Source: Streptomyces aureoverticillatus | Lineage (GTDB): Bacteria; Actinomycetota; Actinomycetes; Streptomycetales; Streptomycetaceae | Assembly (NCBI RefSeq): GCF_014649395.1 | Contig: NZ_BMSY01000004.1 | Coordinates: 124,001-188,000, forward strand | Direction: 5' to 3' | DNA: 64,000 nt | Shown here: in pieces, positions 63,271-64,000 of the stretch | Layout of the letters: the number at the start of each line of letters is the position of its first letter | Numbering within the stretch: the stretch's first letter is position 1 | The notes under the pieces: model-generated | The model's input: only the letters and a program-made list of their open reading frames with translations | The model's database searches: none | Told to the model about the DNA's origin: nothing | Made by a program: the position numbers and the translations under genes

Positions 63271-64000
63271 TCAGCGAGGCGGCACAGCCCGTGGCGCCAC
63301 CGCTGTTCGCGCCGCCGCCACGAACGCTGCGATCGCCGGGTGGGTGCCTCCGCCCGCACGGAAGGCGATCTTCGAACGGCGGAAGAGGGGCAGTCGGGTC
63401 AGGACCACGTCCTCGGGGGCGTATGCGGTGGCCATCTCCGGTACGAATCCGGCGCCTTGCCCGATGGCTGCCAGCGCCAGGACCGTGCGGAAGTCGTTGA
63501 CCCGATGGCGGATGCGCGGCTGGAATCCGGCCGCCAGACAGGCGCGTACGGCCATGGCGTGACCGGTCGTGCCGTCCCGGGCCGTGATCCATGGGGACAT
63601 GGCCCACGGTCCGAGCAGCTCCGCCAGCGTTTCGCCGCGGGCGACGCGACCGGCAGCGGGAGCGCTGTCGGTGGTGCCGCCGGTGGCCAGGTACATGGGT
63701 TCCTCCAGCAGAGGCACCTGATCGACCGTGGTGTCCGGCGACGCGGGCACGAAGTCGTAGTCGTGGACGAGGGCCACGTCGAGTTCGCCGGCGCGCAGGC
63801 CGTCGGAGACCCGCGCCGAGTCGATCTCCTGCACCATCGGTTCCAGCGCGGGATGCCGTTGGGCCAGTTCGGCCAGCGTGGCGGGCACGATCGCGGGGCC
63901 GCCGGAGGGAAACGTCCCGATCCGCAGCGGCCCGCCGATGCCCTCGCGTGCCCCGGCCAGCTCGGAGACCGCCAGTTCGAGGCGTTCGAGGACGGCATCG
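63271..64000 (-). CDS. LysR-family regulator, cut by the window edge
   Basis: The visible ~242 residues are the effector-binding domain: GPLRIGTFPSGGPAIVPATL, LAELAQRHPALEP, GELDVALVHDYDF, PWITARDGTTGHAM, VLALAAIGQGAGFVPEM and AGGGTHPAIAAFVAA. The N-terminal HTH lies beyond base 64000, so start and full length cannot be given. It ends 51 bases from the convergent VOC gene. Confidence 0.85.
   Translation of the reverse strand, partial: DAVLERLELAVSELAGAREGIGGPLRIGTFPSGGPAIVPATLAELAQRHPALEPMVQEIDSARVSDGLRAGELDVALVHDYDFVPASPDTTVDQVPLLEEPMYLATGGTTDSAPAAGRVARGETLAELLGPWAMSPWITARDGTTGHAMAVRACLAAGFQPRIRHRVNDFRTVLALAAIGQGAGFVPEMATAYAPEDVVLTRLPLFRRSKIAFRAGGGTHPAIAAFVAAARTAVAPRAVPPR

Overview
The window looks like Streptomyces (or a very close actinomycete): G+C is very high throughout, codon third positions are almost all G or C, starts are often GTG or TTG behind GGAGG-type ribosome sites, and the gene families (nSTAND-WD40 protein, DUF1707 and DUF6069 proteins, ECF sigma factors with extensions, CGNR, PadR, XRE and MarR regulators, small secreted proteins) are typical of that genus. 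No rRNA, tRNA, CRISPR array or large biosynthetic cluster was seen. At least seven decayed transposase pieces (IS5, IS630, IS701 and another DDE type) and many truncated genes suggest an accessory chromosome region such as an arm.

Layout. 0-9.4 kb: a secreted NucA/NucB-type nuclease, a 1260-residue HTH/nSTAND/TM/WD40 protein, a secreted protein, and a three-gene ABC transporter operon. 9.4-14.1 kb: transposase debris, a frameshifted cold-shock-like gene, an XRE-TM-peptidoglycan-binding protein split by a homopolymer shift, and a tandem pair of Cys-containing secreted proteins. 14.7-21 kb: a divergent MBL hydrolase/CGNR regulator pair, an NfeD-stomatin operon, a permease whose upstream region carries a scrap of another gene, and a CBS protein. 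21.7-24.1 kb: a VOC protein, debris, and a divergent hydrolase/MarR pair with two operators. 24.1-28.8 kb is a decay zone: an ECF41-like sigma factor (frameshift) beside an intact AhpD-like partner, an MFS transporter (two frameshifts), a YCII protein (nonsense codon) and its ECF42-like sigma factor (frameshift, nonsense codon, deletion).

28.9-32.6 kb: a sensor kinase/OmpR regulator divergent from a VanY-like D,D-carboxypeptidase and a VanJ-like membrane phosphatase-fold protein, resembling part of a glycopeptide-response cassette without vanHAX. 32.7-41.8 kb: hydrolases, DoxX and AraC genes, an IS701 scrap, a serine hydrolase, a phosphotransferase-fold kinase, dienelactone hydrolase, GNAT and secreted genes. 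42.2-43.3 kb: TetR/DUF6069 operon behind a long perfect operator. 44.4-45.4 kb: three consecutive tiny secreted paralogues sharing a mature N-terminal and a C-terminal motif. 46.2-54.6 kb: two GNAT enzymes, nitroreductase, DoxX, lipoprotein, AraC/amidase/cupin and a cold-shock gene. 54.8-56.6 kb: PadR and an APC permease.

56.9-60.3 kb: two sigma-like proteins that each carry a membrane segment and Cys motifs, with a small membrane protein between them, divergent from a 23-codon leader ORF coupled to another membrane protein. The window ends with a membrane protein/XRE pair, a MarR/VOC divergent pair with two palindromic operators, and a LysR gene cut by the window edge.

Several shifts fall in runs of 7-9 G or C. 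Those alone could be assembly errors, but substitutions to stop codons and internal deletions in the same region show real decay as well.
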